DNA of 64,000 bases. Source: CALLVY01 sp937899855 (GTDB lineage: Bacteria > Bacteroidota > Bacteroidia > Chitinophagales > Saprospiraceae). The position numbers and the translations under genes were made by a program. The notes beneath the pieces were generated by a model, which saw only the letters and a program-made list of their open reading frames with translations, was not told the DNA's origin and made no database searches. The DNA lies in NCBI GenBank assembly GCA_039820405.1, contig JBCBQC010000001.1, forward strand, positions 1 to 64,000. The letters run 5' to 3'. Of the stretch, positions 51,944 to 61,410 are shown one piece after another (position 1 is the stretch's first letter; every line of letters starts with the position of its first letter).

Positions 51944-52380
51944 AGGAACTCAAAGAAGAAGAGAAAAAGGAGCAGAAAAAACAGTCCAATGCTAGCGAGC
52001 AGGTATCGGAACGAGCGCTCGGAATAGCGCTGCTGATCGGCTTCCGACAGCCCCCCCAACTCCTCCATCAAGCGCGCGTAACCCCGTTCCGAGCCCCAGG
52101 TCAACCAGACCGGCAAATAGGCCAGCCCCAAGCCCAGCGCTCCCAAAAAGCGCCCCACACTCCGCCCCGACCGCCGGCCAAACCAAGCCCGCAACAAATC
52201 GTCCAGCCCCTCTCCCACGGCCGGCCAAACGAACTGGAGTACCATCAGCACAACCGCAGTGTTGAGCAATACGACCAGGGCCACCAAAATTGTCCCCGTA
52301 CGCCGGACCGAAGCGGTGCTTTTACCTTGTTCGCTCAGCTCCAGATAGGGGTGCCAATACAATCCTTTTAACAATTTCAT
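51940..52380 (-). CDS. Small membrane protein
   Basis: 146 residues from the ATG at 52380 (MKLLKGLYWHPYLELSEQG); codons upstream of it in the frame include the terminator hairpin and are unlikely to be coding. Hydrophobic helices: GTILVALVVLLNTAVVLMVL, a SVGRFLGALGLGLAYLPVWL stretch, and a C-terminal LLASIGLFFLLLFLFFFEFL, so three or four membrane spans. I do not recognise a family. The gene converges with rlmN. Likely an inner membrane protein; function unknown. Confidence 0.65.
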   Translation of the reverse strand: MKLLKGLYWHPYLELSEQGKSTASVRRTGTILVALVVLLNTAVVLMVLQFVWPAVGEGLDDLLRAWFGRRSGRSVGRFLGALGLGLAYLPVWLTWGSERGYARLMEELGGLSEADQQRYSERSFRYLLASIGLFFLLLFLFFFEFL

Positions 52381-52482
52381 CGATAAAGTAGTGCTTAGTG
52401 GATACTCAATTTGCCCCTTTTTCCGCCCATTCGGAATCGGTAAAAGCACCGATTGGACTACGTATTTTTGACTACCGCACAC

Positions 52483-52510
52483 AAAAAAAGGTCCGCCGAT
52501 CGACGGACCC
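52483..52510 (-). terminator. Terminator after nucleotide-sugar dehydrogenase
   Basis: On the minus strand GGTCCG and CGGACC arms (hairpin at 52490-52509) are followed by seven T. It lies about 44 bases past the stop at 52554. Confidence 0.85.
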
Positions 52511-52553
52511 TTCATGGGATTATTATTTGGATTGTAGGTTTTCCGCTGTAGGC

Positions 52554-53903
52554 TTACAGCGATAGGTAACTGAGTGTGTTAATCTTTCCGCGTTGGATGC
52601 CTTTGATGTCAAAAAAGACGGCCTTCTCCTTACTGATGGCCAGCAGGTCGGCCTCGTTCATGGACTGGTACTCCTCGTGGCTCACCGCCATCACGACGGC
52701 ATCGTACTGGCTCCCCATCTGCTCACAGAGCTGGAAACCGTATTCGGCTTTGACTTCCCGCGCATCGGCCAGAGGGTCAACCACGTCGACTTGCCCGCAG
52801 CTGGCCATCAACTCCTGGGCCAGCTCTCCGGCCTTGGAGTTCCGGATGTCGGTCACGTTTTCCTTAAAAGTGACGCCCATCATCAGCACTTTGGCTTGGC
52901 GAGGATCGACCCCGTTTTGGCGCAGGGCGGCGGCGAGCCGACGGGCGGCGCGGTTGGGCATGCCATCGTTGACCGAGCGACCGGCCGAGATCAGGATCGG
53001 ATTGTGGCCGACGCGAATGGCTTTTTGGATGAGGTAGTAAGGGTCCACACCGATACAGTGGCCCCCGACGAGACCGGGATAGAAATTGAGGAAGTTCCAT
53101 TTGGTGCCGGCGGCTTCCAGAACTTCGTAAGTGTTGATCCCGATTTTATCAAAGATTTGCGACAGCTCGTTCATCAGGGCAATGTTGACGTCGCGCTGGG
53201 TATTTTCTACAATTTTGGCGGCTTCGGCCACTTTCATACTGGGGGCCTCGTGGACGCCCGCGGTGATGATGGTCCGGTACACCTGGGCGATATTCTTCAG
53301 GGATTCCTCGTCGCTCCCCGATACGATTTTGACGATTTTGTCGATGGTGTTCTTCTTGTCGCCGGGATTGATCCGCTCGGGCGAATACCCCACTTTAAAG
53401 TCGACGTTGAACTTCAATCCCGAATGCTTTTCCAAAATGGGTACGCACACTTCCTCGGTACAGCCGGGGTATACCGTGGACTCAAACACCACATAATCAC
53501 CTTTTTTCAGGGCTTTGGCCACCGAGGTGGTCGCTCCCCGGAGCGCGTTGAGGTTGGGTTGGTTGAATTGGTCGATGGGAGTGGGTACCGCCACGACGAA
53601 GAAACGGGCCTCGTCCAGGGCGGTGGGTTGAAAGGAAAAATGGATGTCTTTGTCGGTGAAATGGCCAGCTTCCAACTCCCCCGAAGGATCCTCTTGCCGC
53701 TGCATCATTCCCACCCGTTGGGCGTTGATGTCAAAGCCGACGACGGAAAAATGGCGGGCAAATTCGAGGGCGATGGGCAGTCCCACGTAACCCAGCCCCA
53801 CCACAGCCAGCTTGGCTTCTTTCTTGGCGAGGGCATTGTAAATATCGAGTGTTTGCAGTGTAGTCGTTCCGGAGGTTTTTGTGTTGGTAAAAGTTGGAAT
53901 CAT
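52554..53903 (-). CDS. UDP-hexosamine/glucose-type nucleotide sugar dehydrogenase
   Basis: 449 residues. The N-terminal Rossmann domain has AVVGLGYVGLPIALEFARHF, the central domain the catalytic stretch GGHCIGVDPYYL with the active-site Cys (about residue 266), and PTPID, SPERINPGDKK and the C-terminal MGVTFKENVTDIRNSK segment follow the UDP-glucose/UDP-GlcNAc(A) dehydrogenase pattern. It oxidises the C6 hydroxyl of a UDP-sugar twice with NAD+, feeding capsule, LPS or exopolysaccharide. Similarity in layout to TviB/WbpO (UDP-N-acetylhexosamine dehydrogenases) is suggestive, but the exact substrate cannot be fixed from sequence. The gene is monocistronic with a terminator at 52483; no other polysaccharide gene is adjacent. 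Confidence 0.93.
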   Translation of the reverse strand: MIPTFTNTKTSGTTTLQTLDIYNALAKKEAKLAVVGLGYVGLPIALEFARHFSVVGFDINAQRVGMMQRQEDPSGELEAGHFTDKDIHFSFQPTALDEARFFVVAVPTPIDQFNQPNLNALRGATTSVAKALKKGDYVVFESTVYPGCTEEVCVPILEKHSGLKFNVDFKVGYSPERINPGDKKNTIDKIVKIVSGSDEESLKNIAQVYRTIITAGVHEAPSMKVAEAAKIVENTQRDVNIALMNELSQIFDKIGINTYEVLEAAGTKWNFLNFYPGLVGGHCIGVDPYYLIQKAIRVGHNPILISAGRSVNDGMPNRAARRLAAALRQNGVDPRQAKVLMMGVTFKENVTDIRNSKAGELAQELMASCGQVDVVDPLADAREVKAEYGFQLCEQMGSQYDAVVMAVSHEEYQSMNEADLLAISKEKAVFFDIKGIQRGKINTLSYLSL

Positions 53904-54230
53904 AGTATTTTTTTTAAATAAGATTAGGCATGGTAAATTGGCTTTCCCACACTCGGGTGGGCTTCGGCCGAGCGCAAAACTCTAATACGGTGATATTGGG
54001 TAAAATAATTTAGGGGGGTGTGGTGACGGAGTGGGGAGGGGACAAATCCGCCGTTAGCCTTTGAGATTGATGTTTGCTGTAAATCAAAAAGGGTTCCACT
54101 TTTGACCCGGAACTGAAAAAAACTTTTTTTTCTCTAATTTTTCTTTCCTGGTCGGTCACAAAGCGGGGGCAAAAAGCTTACGCGGAAAAAGCGTAAATTG
54201 TGGCCCCATTTAGCAAACAATCCAACTGTT
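53904..54230. other. Divergent promoter region between nucleotide-sugar dehydrogenase and nadB
   Basis: 327 bases. It holds AT-rich stretches, and TTACGC-7-GCGTAA (54178-54196) just upstream of nadB, which overlaps the start of a TAAATTG -7-like sequence (54194-54200) and is a candidate nadB operator. I see no gene. Confidence 0.5.
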
Positions 54231-55835
54231 ATGATCCAAACCGACGTGCTCGTAATCGGCTCGGGAATTGCGGGTTTGACCCTGGCCATCAAGCTCGCCA
54301 AACAGCGTTCCGACCTCCAGATCTCCGTACTCACCAAAACCAATGAAGGAGAAAGCAACACCGCCTACGCCCAGGGAGGGGTGGCGGCCGTTTGGAATTT
54401 TGAAACCGACTCCTTCGACAAACACGTCGCCGATACCCTCGATGCGGGAGACGGCCTGTGCGATGAGGACATCGTCAACATCGTAGTGGAAGAAGGTCCC
54501 CTGCGGGTGCGGGAAATCATCGATTGGGGGGCCCGCTTTGATCGGGAGCAGAGTGGTGCGGCCTACGACCTGGGCCGCGAGGGAGGGCATTCCGAAAATC
54601 GCATCCTCCACTACAAAGACCTCACCGGCTGGGAAATCCAGCGCAGCCTGATGGCCGAGCAAAAAGAGCTGACCAACATTACCGTATACGAACACTTTTT
54701 CGCCCTCGACCTCATCACCCAGCACCACCTGGGATATATGGTGACCCGCGTCACCCCCGATATTGAATGCTACGGGGCCTACGTCCTCGACAAGGAAACC
54801 CACCGCGTCGAGACCATCCTGGCCAAAACCACCGTCGTGGCAACGGGCGGAGCGGGGCAAGTGTACCGCAATACCACCAACCCCGTCATCGCCACGGGCG
54901 ACGGCATCGCCATGATGTACCGCGCCAAAGGTCGCCTGGAAAATATGGAGTTCATCCAGTTTCACCCCACCGCCCTCTACACCCCTGCTGGCGACAACCC
55001 CGTCTTTCTGGTCTCCGAGGCCGTACGCGGCTTTGGGGGCATCCTCAAAACCCAGGACGGCGCCGAGTTCATGCAGCACTACGACGAACGCAAATCCCTC
55101 GCCCCCCGCGACATCGTCGCCCGCGCCATCGACAACGAACTCAAAAAGCGGGGCGACGACTTCGTCTACCTCGATTGTACCCACCTCGACCCGGAGGCCT
55201 TTGTCGCTCATTTTCCCACCATCCACCAAAAATGCCTCGACGTCGGTATCGATCCGATGCAGGACATGATTCCGGTGGTACCGGCCTGTCACTACATCTG
55301 CGGGGGCATCCGCGTCGACGAGCACGGGCGCAGCTCCATCAAGCAGCTCTACGCTTGTGGCGAATGTACGTCCACGGGGCTCCACGGCGCCAACCGCCTT
55401 GCTTCCAACTCCCTGCTGGAAGCCATGGTCTTTGCCCACCGCATCCACCTCGATGTCCTGAAACACATCGACCAGCTCGACTGGCGGACCGACATTCCCG
55501 ACTGGAACACCAAGGGCACCACCGACCCTCGGGAGATGGTACTGCTGACCCAGAGCTGGCGGGAACTCAAGGACATCATGAGCAACTACGTCGGCATCGT
55601 CCGGTCCAACGTACGCCTCAAACGCGCCCTCGACCGCATGCTGTTGCTCTACCAGGAAACCGAAGCCTTGTACACGACCACCAATATTTCGCCCCCCCTC
55701 TGCGAATTGCGCAATTTGATCACCATCGGATACCTCGTCACGCGCTCGGCGGCAATGCGGCGGGAGAGCCGGGGACTGCATTATACCACCGATTTTCCAA
55801 ATAAAAATGGCCACATCGAGACTTGTATCTTGTAA
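54231..55835 (+). CDS. nadB: L-aspartate oxidase
   Basis: 534 residues from the ATG at 54231 (MIQTDVLVIGSGIAGLTLAI), where the FAD-binding GSGIAG Rossmann motif begins at residue 10. Upstream in-frame residues (MWPHLANNPTV) do not fit. Conserved blocks: NTAYAQGGVAAVW, the HSENRILHYKD histidine region, EFIQFHPTALY, SEAVRGFGGIL, LAPRDIVARAID, VVPACHYICGGIRVD, and LYACGECTSTGLHGANRLASNSLLEA. This is the succinate dehydrogenase/fumarate reductase flavoprotein family. It oxidises L-aspartate to iminoaspartate for NAD synthesis (with NadA). NadA and NadC are not in the window. Cytoplasmic. The LytTR regulator follows 45 bases downstream. Confidence 0.97.
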   Translation: MIQTDVLVIGSGIAGLTLAIKLAKQRSDLQISVLTKTNEGESNTAYAQGGVAAVWNFETDSFDKHVADTLDAGDGLCDEDIVNIVVEEGPLRVREIIDWGARFDREQSGAAYDLGREGGHSENRILHYKDLTGWEIQRSLMAEQKELTNITVYEHFFALDLITQHHLGYMVTRVTPDIECYGAYVLDKETHRVETILAKTTVVATGGAGQVYRNTTNPVIATGDGIAMMYRAKGRLENMEFIQFHPTALYTPAGDNPVFLVSEAVRGFGGILKTQDGAEFMQHYDERKSLAPRDIVARAIDNELKKRGDDFVYLDCTHLDPEAFVAHFPTIHQKCLDVGIDPMQDMIPVVPACHYICGGIRVDEHGRSSIKQLYACGECTSTGLHGANRLASNSLLEAMVFAHRIHLDVLKHIDQLDWRTDIPDWNTKGTTDPREMVLLTQSWRELKDIMSNYVGIVRSNVRLKRALDRMLLLYQETEALYTTTNISPPLCELRNLITIGYLVTRSAAMRRESRGLHYTTDFPNKNGHIETCIL

Positions 55836-55880
55836 GCGCAAAAATCCGTATCTTCCAGTGCAAACCAGACATCCAGGTGT

Positions 55881-56624
55881 ATGAAAGGAATTATTGTGGA
55901 CGATGAAGCCAAGGGAAGGAGTATGCTACAGGCCCTGTGCGAAGAGTACTGTGAGGGGCTGGAGATCGTGGGGCAGGCTGCCTCGGTGGACGAAGCCATC
56001 GAAGTAGTGGCTCGGGAAAAACCCCAACTCGTTTTTCTCGACATCCACATGCCCGTCAAAAACGGGTTCCAACTCTTGGAAGCCTACGAGGGGGATCCCC
56101 CCTTTTCCGTGGTTTTCACCACCGCTTACGATCAGTACGCCCTGCAGGCCTTTAAGAGCTCAGCCATCGACTACTTGCTCAAGCCCATCGACATCGACGC
56201 CCTGACCGCCGCGGTGGAAAAGGCCCAACGGCGCCACCGCTCCCGGGATGATTCGCGGCGGCTGGCCATTCTCAAGGAGGTGCTGGAAAAGGATCCCATT
56301 AACAAAATCGCACTCACCACCCTGGATGGCTTCACTTTTGTGAGTTATGAGGATATCGTACGCTGCGAAGCCCAGGGCAATTACACCGATGTCGTACTGG
56401 CCGATGGCAGTTCGCTGCTCATTACCAAGACCCTCAAGCACTACGAGGAAATCCTCAACGGGAAGGACTTTTTTCGCGTGCACAAATCCCACTTGATCAA
56501 CCTCAACTGCGTCCGTCGGTTTGTAAAGGGCAAGCAGGGCTTGATCGAGATGACCGATGGACAATTGATCGAGGTGTCGCTGCGCAAAAAAGAGGCCCTA
56601 CTCGAACGGCTTTCAAACCGTTAA
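55881..56624 (+). CDS. LytTR-family response regulator
   Basis: 247 residues: receiver domain (about 1-120) with VDDEA acidic pair, phospho-acceptor Asp54 in VFLDIHMPVKNG, conserved Thr in VVFTTAYDQYAL and Lys in LLKPID; then a LytTR DNA-binding domain (about 140-245) with CEAQGNYTDVVLADG, RVHKSHLINLNCVRRF and a SLRKKEALLERL tail. It is expected to be partnered by a His_kinase-type sensor not found in the window. LytTR regulators in Bacteroidota often control surface or stress genes. It may be co-transcribed with nadB (45-base gap), though no functional link is evident; the PD40/OmpA gene starts 93 bases further. Confidence 0.95.
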   Translation: MKGIIVDDEAKGRSMLQALCEEYCEGLEIVGQAASVDEAIEVVAREKPQLVFLDIHMPVKNGFQLLEAYEGDPPFSVVFTTAYDQYALQAFKSSAIDYLLKPIDIDALTAAVEKAQRRHRSRDDSRRLAILKEVLEKDPINKIALTTLDGFTFVSYEDIVRCEAQGNYTDVVLADGSSLLITKTLKHYEEILNGKDFFRVHKSHLINLNCVRRFVKGKQGLIEMTDGQLIEVSLRKKEALLERLSNR

Positions 56625-56716
56625 AAGCTTCTTAAAAGACGAACCCTGTACTTCTTTTTACCGTTAAAACTGATGAGGTCAATCCGTTTTGACCCCCCCG
56701 AACCCGAAATAAGGGA

Positions 56717-59700
56717 ATGAGAAATCGCTACCACTACCGTTTCATCCTCCTCTGCCTCTTCAGCTGTACGTGCTGGAGTCTTCTGGCTCAAGATGTGCAA
56801 TGGGCCTCGGAAGTCATTGGTTATTCTAGCCAGTACGGCAATAAGGACTATTCCGCCCAGCAGGTACTCGGCGTTCCCAATGCCCTGGGGGCTACCAACC
56901 ACTACTACATGGCCTGGGTGCCCAAACGCGAAAGTAGCCCCACCGGCGAATACATCCACGTCGCCTTCCAAAACCCCATGCCCATCCGGCAGATCGCCGT
57001 CGCCGAAAGCCTCAATCCGGGGGCCATCCACCGCATTTACCTCTACGACACCCAGGGCAACCGCACCAAAATCTACGAAAACAAAGATCCCCGGGGACTC
57101 CTGGCCCCCTATCGACTCTTCCGCCACAAATTTACCCTGACCGATTTCGACGTCGCCGGAGCCCGCATCGAATTGCGTACCCGCGCCGTAGCCGGGAGCA
57201 ACCAAATCGACGCCATCGGCATCTCGGCCAGTCGCGAACCCATCCGCCTCCAGATCAATTCCGTGGAATACGATGGCGAGCTCGGACGCCCCGAACGCCT
57301 CAGCCCCGCCGTCAATTCGGAATACGCCGAGCGACTACCCATCATCTCCCCCGATGGCCGGACGCTCTATTTTGCCCGCAAATACCATCCCCAAAATATG
57401 GGAGAAGACAATAACGATGACATCTGGGTTTCCTACCGCGACAACGACGGCGAATGGAGCTCCGCCGTCAATATCGGCGCTCCCCTCAACAACCGCGATC
57501 ACAATTTCGTCGCCGCCTTTAATCCTAGTGGCGACGTTCTCTACCTCGGTAGCAGCTACCGCTCGCAGCAACGGGAAGGGATTTCCGTATCCTACAAACG
57601 CGGCCGCAGTTGGTCCAACCCCCGCTCGCTCGACATCGAGGACCACTACAATCAGTCCGAATTCGTCTGCTACCACCTCAGCCTCGATGGCCAGGTGCTC
57701 CTCATGGCCGTCGAACGGGACGAGGGACGGGGCGGCTTGGACCTCTACGCCGCTTTCCGTCGGGACGAACGCAGTTTCGGGCGCCCCATCAACTTGGGTC
57801 CAACTATCAATACGGTGGGCTCCGAAAGCAGTATCTTTCTCGCGGCGGACCACAAAACGATCTACTTTTCCTCCAATGGCCACGAAGGTTACGGTGGCTA
57901 CGACATGTTTATCAGCCGACGCTTGGACGACAGCTGGCAAAACTGGTCCAAACCCCAAAACCTGGGTAACTCGATCAATTCGGTACAAAACGAGTACAAC
58001 TATACCATTCCCGCTTCGGGAGAGTACGCCTATTTTTCCAGTGGCGACCCCTCGGGTATGTCGGACCTTTACCGCATTCCCCTGCCCGAAGCCTTCCGCC
58101 CCGAGCCCGTCATGTTGATCTCGGGTCGTTTGATCAACGCCGAGACCCAGCAAAACCTAGCGGCTCAACTCAAAGTCCAGGAGCTGGCCACGGCGACGGG
58201 ACAATCCGACTTGGGACAGATTCCCACGGGAGATTTTCAACTCGTCGTTCCCTACGGAGAAGACCTGAGCGTTTACGCCGAGATCGAAGGTTATTTTGCC
58301 ACCAGCGAAAACCTCGCCCTCTCCGGCGAAGAGCTGGAAGGCCTCGACTACGATCGCGAAGCCAGCCTGGCTCAACAGGCCACCGATCTGCCGGCTTCCT
58401 CCTCCGGTGATAGCGGTGCGGTGGAACAACTGCAACTGCGGCTCAAGCAATTGGATGATGAAATGCGAACCCTCAACCAAGAACGGGAAGCCGCTCGGGA
58501 AGCGTACCGCGACCAAACCCGGGCCAGCACCGTGGAAGAGGATCCCGAATTGGCCGCCCTTCGCCACCGCTATCAAAACAGCCTGCGGGCCAAGCGCGAG
58601 ATCGACCAGCAGCAGTACGGTCAGAACGAACCCACCGAAGCTCCCACTTCCTCGGGAGATCGCGAATTGGACGAGTTGCGGAAAAAGTTTAACCGCCATT
58701 ATACGGAGTCCGACGACGGGGGGGCCACCACCAGCGGCGGTGAACCCAGTACGGCTAGCCGGGAAGAGGACCAGGCCCTCAACGAAATGAAGCGCAAGTA
58801 CCGTCAGTACTACGGACAGGAAACGGGCGGCCGTACCGAATCGGAGCCCCAACCGATCCCCGTGGAGAGCGAATACCAGACCAACGAAACCGCTGATTTG
58901 GAGCTGCTGGAAGCCTTGGTACGGCGGGAATTGCGCAGCGAATTGTTGCCAGAAGTACAGCGCGAGTGGCGGCGAAAGCTGACGGCTCCGACCCTCGAAG
59001 GGCTGGAAGCACAACTTTCGCCCGAGGAGCGGGAGCAGTTGGAACGGCCTGGCTTTCGCCCCCGACTGATCCAAAAAATTCAGCAAGCTTCCGTCCCCGA
59101 GGTCGTGCCCTTTAGCGACCCCTTACTCGAATCCGATCAGTGGCGCGCCACCCTGCTCGATCTGCGCAGCAGCCTTCGCCCGGAGGTACGGCGGGAACTG
59201 CAAAACGAGTGGAAGCCCCAGCTGCGGGAACAAATCCGGGGAGAATTGGCCTACGAAATCAAAAGTGCCACCGAGCAGCGCATCCGCGAAGCACTGGCCG
59301 ATCAGTTGCAAGCCGAACGCAATGCCGAACGGGCTCGCCGCGAGCAATTGGCCAGTAGTACCCCTCCCAGTACGGAGGAGGTGGACAAGCAGTCGGAAGT
59401 TTTCACCCCGGAGTACCAAGAGGTCGAACAGAACATCCTACTGTTTCCCATCAAGGTGGGACAGTCCATTCCGATGAACAACATCTTCTTCGACTCCAAC
59501 CAGTCGACCCTCAAGGACGCTTCGACCGCCGAACTCCAGCGGGTGTACGAGTTTCTCAACAAAAACGGCAGCCTGGTCGTCGAAATCGGGGGCCACACCA
59601 ACAGTTGGTGCAGCCACGTCTTTGCCAACGAGCTCTCGCTCCAACGGGCCCAGACCGTAGCCGACTACCTGGTTGGAATGGGCATTTCCCAGTCGCGGCT

Positions 59701-59809
59701 CCAATTCCGGGGCTACGGCAAGACCAAGCCCATTGCCACCAACGAAACCAAGACCGGTCGCAAGAAAAATCAGCGCGTCGAAATGACCATCGTCGAAATC
59801 CTTCCCTAG
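56717..59809 (+). CDS. Outer membrane-linked PD40/OmpA protein with coiled coil
   Basis: 1030 residues with signal peptide (RFILLCLFSCTCWSLLAQ). Order: an N-terminal discoidin-like domain (about 25-175), PD40/WD40-like propeller blades (about 195-460, SPDGRTLYFARKY, NPSGDVLYLGSSY, STDG-type blades), a carboxypeptidase-regulatory-like domain (about 470-555, LISGRLINAETQQNLAAQL), a long highly charged, Glu/Arg/Gln-rich coiled-coil region (about 580-910), and a C-terminal OmpA peptidoglycan-binding domain (about 920-1030, FFDSNQSTLKDASTAELQ, GHTNSWCSH, LSLQRAQTVADYLV, GYGKTKPIATNETK). The propeller-CRD-OmpA core resembles T9SS-associated PorE-like proteins, but the N-terminal TPRs are replaced by the discoidin-like domain and a coiled coil is inserted. 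It probably links the outer membrane/surface to peptidoglycan. Confidence 0.88.
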   Translation: MRNRYHYRFILLCLFSCTCWSLLAQDVQWASEVIGYSSQYGNKDYSAQQVLGVPNALGATNHYYMAWVPKRESSPTGEYIHVAFQNPMPIRQIAVAESLNPGAIHRIYLYDTQGNRTKIYENKDPRGLLAPYRLFRHKFTLTDFDVAGARIELRTRAVAGSNQIDAIGISASREPIRLQINSVEYDGELGRPERLSPAVNSEYAERLPIISPDGRTLYFARKYHPQNMGEDNNDDIWVSYRDNDGEWSSAVNIGAPLNNRDHNFVAAFNPSGDVLYLGSSYRSQQREGISVSYKRGRSWSNPRSLDIEDHYNQSEFVCYHLSLDGQVLLMAVERDEGRGGLDLYAAFRRDERSFGRPINLGPTINTVGSESSIFLAADHKTIYFSSNGHEGYGGYDMFISRRLDDSWQNWSKPQNLGNSINSVQNEYNYTIPASGEYAYFSSGDPSGMSDLYRIPLPEAFRPEPVMLISGRLINAETQQNLAAQLKVQELATATGQSDLGQIPTGDFQLVVPYGEDLSVYAEIEGYFATSENLALSGEELEGLDYDREASLAQQATDLPASSSGDSGAVEQLQLRLKQLDDEMRTLNQEREAAREAYRDQTRASTVEEDPELAALRHRYQNSLRAKREIDQQQYGQNEPTEAPTSSGDRELDELRKKFNRHYTESDDGGATTSGGEPSTASREEDQALNEMKRKYRQYYGQETGGRTESEPQPIPVESEYQTNETADLELLEALVRRELRSELLPEVQREWRRKLTAPTLEGLEAQLSPEEREQLERPGFRPRLIQKIQQASVPEVVPFSDPLLESDQWRATLLDLRSSLRPEVRRELQNEWKPQLREQIRGELAYEIKSATEQRIREALADQLQAERNAERARREQLASSTPPSTEEVDKQSEVFTPEYQEVEQNILLFPIKVGQSIPMNNIFFDSNQSTLKDASTAELQRVYEFLNKNGSLVVEIGGHTNSWCSHVFANELSLQRAQTVADYLVGMGISQSRLQFRGYGKTKPIATNETKTGRKKNQRVEMTIVEILP

Positions 59810-59837
59810 CCGTACGTCTCCGACATTAGCCGTATTG

Positions 59838-59876
59838 ACCCACCACAGGACTCGCAGTCTAGCGGGCTTTTTTTAT
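59838..59876 (+). terminator. Possible terminator after PD40/OmpA gene
   Basis: A GACT-CGC-AGTC hairpin with flanking GC pairs is followed by GCGGGC and seven T. The stem is imperfect. Confidence 0.4.
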
Positions 59877-59947
59877 CTTTAGGTGGCAGAGCCGGTTCAA
59901 GGGCTTGGCCAAATGCGGCGAAAGTCGCGGTAAAAATCAAACTGTAC

Positions 59948-60421
59948 ATGTCTTTTATCGACGAACATACTATCGAGCGGGTAGCCGAAAAATTGAATCA
60001 GCAGCCCGAACAATACGAAGCCAAGGTGCTTCACTGGCAACAGCAGCAGCCCGAGTTGTTGGCCTACCTGTTTATGGAGGATACCCGTTTTCTAAGTGAT
60101 GACGAACGCGATTTTTTGCTCTACCTCAGCTTGATCCTACTCGAAAGCGTCACGCAAATTCAACCCATACCTCCCGTTTCCAGCGAGCAAATCAGCCTGG
60201 CGGAAGACCACAATTGGGAGCAGTTGGAAAAGGTTTCGGCGCGGGGTTTTCGCGAGCGTTTGGACGTTTTTTTTGTCGACTATGCACAGGAGGATTTGCT
60301 GGCTTTTGTGGAAGACGCCCTCATCCCGGATGAGGACAGTACCATTACCAAGGAGGGTCGGGAGCCCCTTTTCATTGCTCTAAAAACCGTCATCGATGTA
60401 GTGACGGCCCAGGAGGTTTAA
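59948..60421 (+). CDS. Hypothetical cytoplasmic protein
   Basis: 157 residues, acidic and helical, starting MSFIDEHTIERVAEKLNQQP, with no signal peptide or membrane helix. It includes a EDTRFLSDDERDFLLYLSLI helix pair and a C-terminal acidic part (LIPDEDSTITKEGREP). I do not recognise the family. It lies nine bases upstream of the aspartoacylase-family gene with the same orientation, so they are likely co-transcribed. The pairing suggests a link but does not reveal a function. Confidence 0.75.
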   Translation: MSFIDEHTIERVAEKLNQQPEQYEAKVLHWQQQQPELLAYLFMEDTRFLSDDERDFLLYLSLILLESVTQIQPIPPVSSEQISLAEDHNWEQLEKVSARGFRERLDVFFVDYAQEDLLAFVEDALIPDEDSTITKEGREPLFIALKTVIDVVTAQEV

Positions 60422-60430
60422 AACAGCGGT

Positions 60431-61375
60431 ATGAAGGAATTGCAGCGCGTCATCGGTCGGTATACGGGTACCCAACGGGGCCCCTTGCTCATCGCCATTG
60501 GCGGCGTTCACGGCAACGAGCCGGCGGGCGTCCTGGCACTGGAGCAAATGTTTGACATGCTACGGATGGAACCGCAGCAAAACCCCCAGTTCCACTTTAG
60601 CGGTCGACTGCTGGGGCTACGGGGCAACCTGCGGGCCATGCGGGAGGGCAAGCGCTTTATCCACAAAGACCTCAACCGGCAGTGGACCCGCGAAAACATC
60701 GCCCGTATCCGAGCCAGTGCACCCGAGCAGCGCGATGCGGAAGATTGGGAATTGCTCGAACTCACCGACATCATCGAAGCCGAAGTAGCCGACTATCAAC
60801 CCCACAAACTCGTTCTCCTCGACTTTCATACCACCACCGCCTACGGTGGCATCTTTTCCATCGCCACCAACGATCCCGAAAGCCTCCGCATTGCCGTGGA
60901 ATTGCACGCCCCGGTGGTGACCGGCCTGCTGGACGGCATTCGGGGCACCTCGCTCCACTACTTCTGCCAAGACAACTTTGCCCCGGAAACGGTAGCCGTT
61001 TGCTTCGAATCCGGCCAACACCAGGAGCCCCTCTCCGTCAAACGGGCCATCGCTGCCCTGACCAATTGCATGCGCTCGATCGGTTGTGTACGCGCCCAGG
61101 ACGTCGAAAACCGTCACGATAAATTGCTGATCGAATACTCGACCGGCCTGCCCAAGGTGGCGGAGCTGATTCGCATCCATTCGATTCGGCCGGAAGATGA
61201 CTTTGAAATGGTCCCGGGATTTAAAAACTTCCAAGCCATCCACGAAGGGCAACTCCTGGCACGCGATCGCCACGGCCCCATCTACGCCCCCCAGGACGGC
61301 CTCATCCTCATGCCCTTGTATCAACCACAGGGCGAAGATGGTTTCTTCCTCATCAAAAAAGTAGAGGGATATTGA
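60431..61375 (+). CDS. Succinylglutamate desuccinylase/aspartoacylase family protein
   Basis: 314 residues. Zinc-ligand motif GGVHGNEPAG (His27, Glu30), the FHxxT-type LLDFHTTTAY second histidine region, a conserved Arg cluster (HKDLNRQW), and a C-terminal lid ending in LIKKVEGY. This matches the AstE/AspA zinc-hydrolase family related to M14 carboxypeptidases. It cleaves an N-acyl-amino-acid amide bond; the acid group is unknown because no arginine-degradation genes are adjacent. Cytoplasmic. It follows the hypothetical gene by nine bases; transcription stops near the convergent gene at 61411, where three 10-base direct repeats of the GTACA type lie (61391-61420). Confidence 0.92.
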   Translation: MKELQRVIGRYTGTQRGPLLIAIGGVHGNEPAGVLALEQMFDMLRMEPQQNPQFHFSGRLLGLRGNLRAMREGKRFIHKDLNRQWTRENIARIRASAPEQRDAEDWELLELTDIIEAEVADYQPHKLVLLDFHTTTAYGGIFSIATNDPESLRIAVELHAPVVTGLLDGIRGTSLHYFCQDNFAPETVAVCFESGQHQEPLSVKRAIAALTNCMRSIGCVRAQDVENRHDKLLIEYSTGLPKVAELIRIHSIRPEDDFEMVPGFKNFQAIHEGQLLARDRHGPIYAPQDGLILMPLYQPQGEDGFFLIKKVEGY

Positions 61376-61410
61376 GGGGTACCCAACTCTTCAGTACAGG
61401 TTGGTACAAG

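Noticed and set aside
54210..55841. 543-codon minus-strand open frame
   Set aside because: Antisense of nadB, which has all family motifs.
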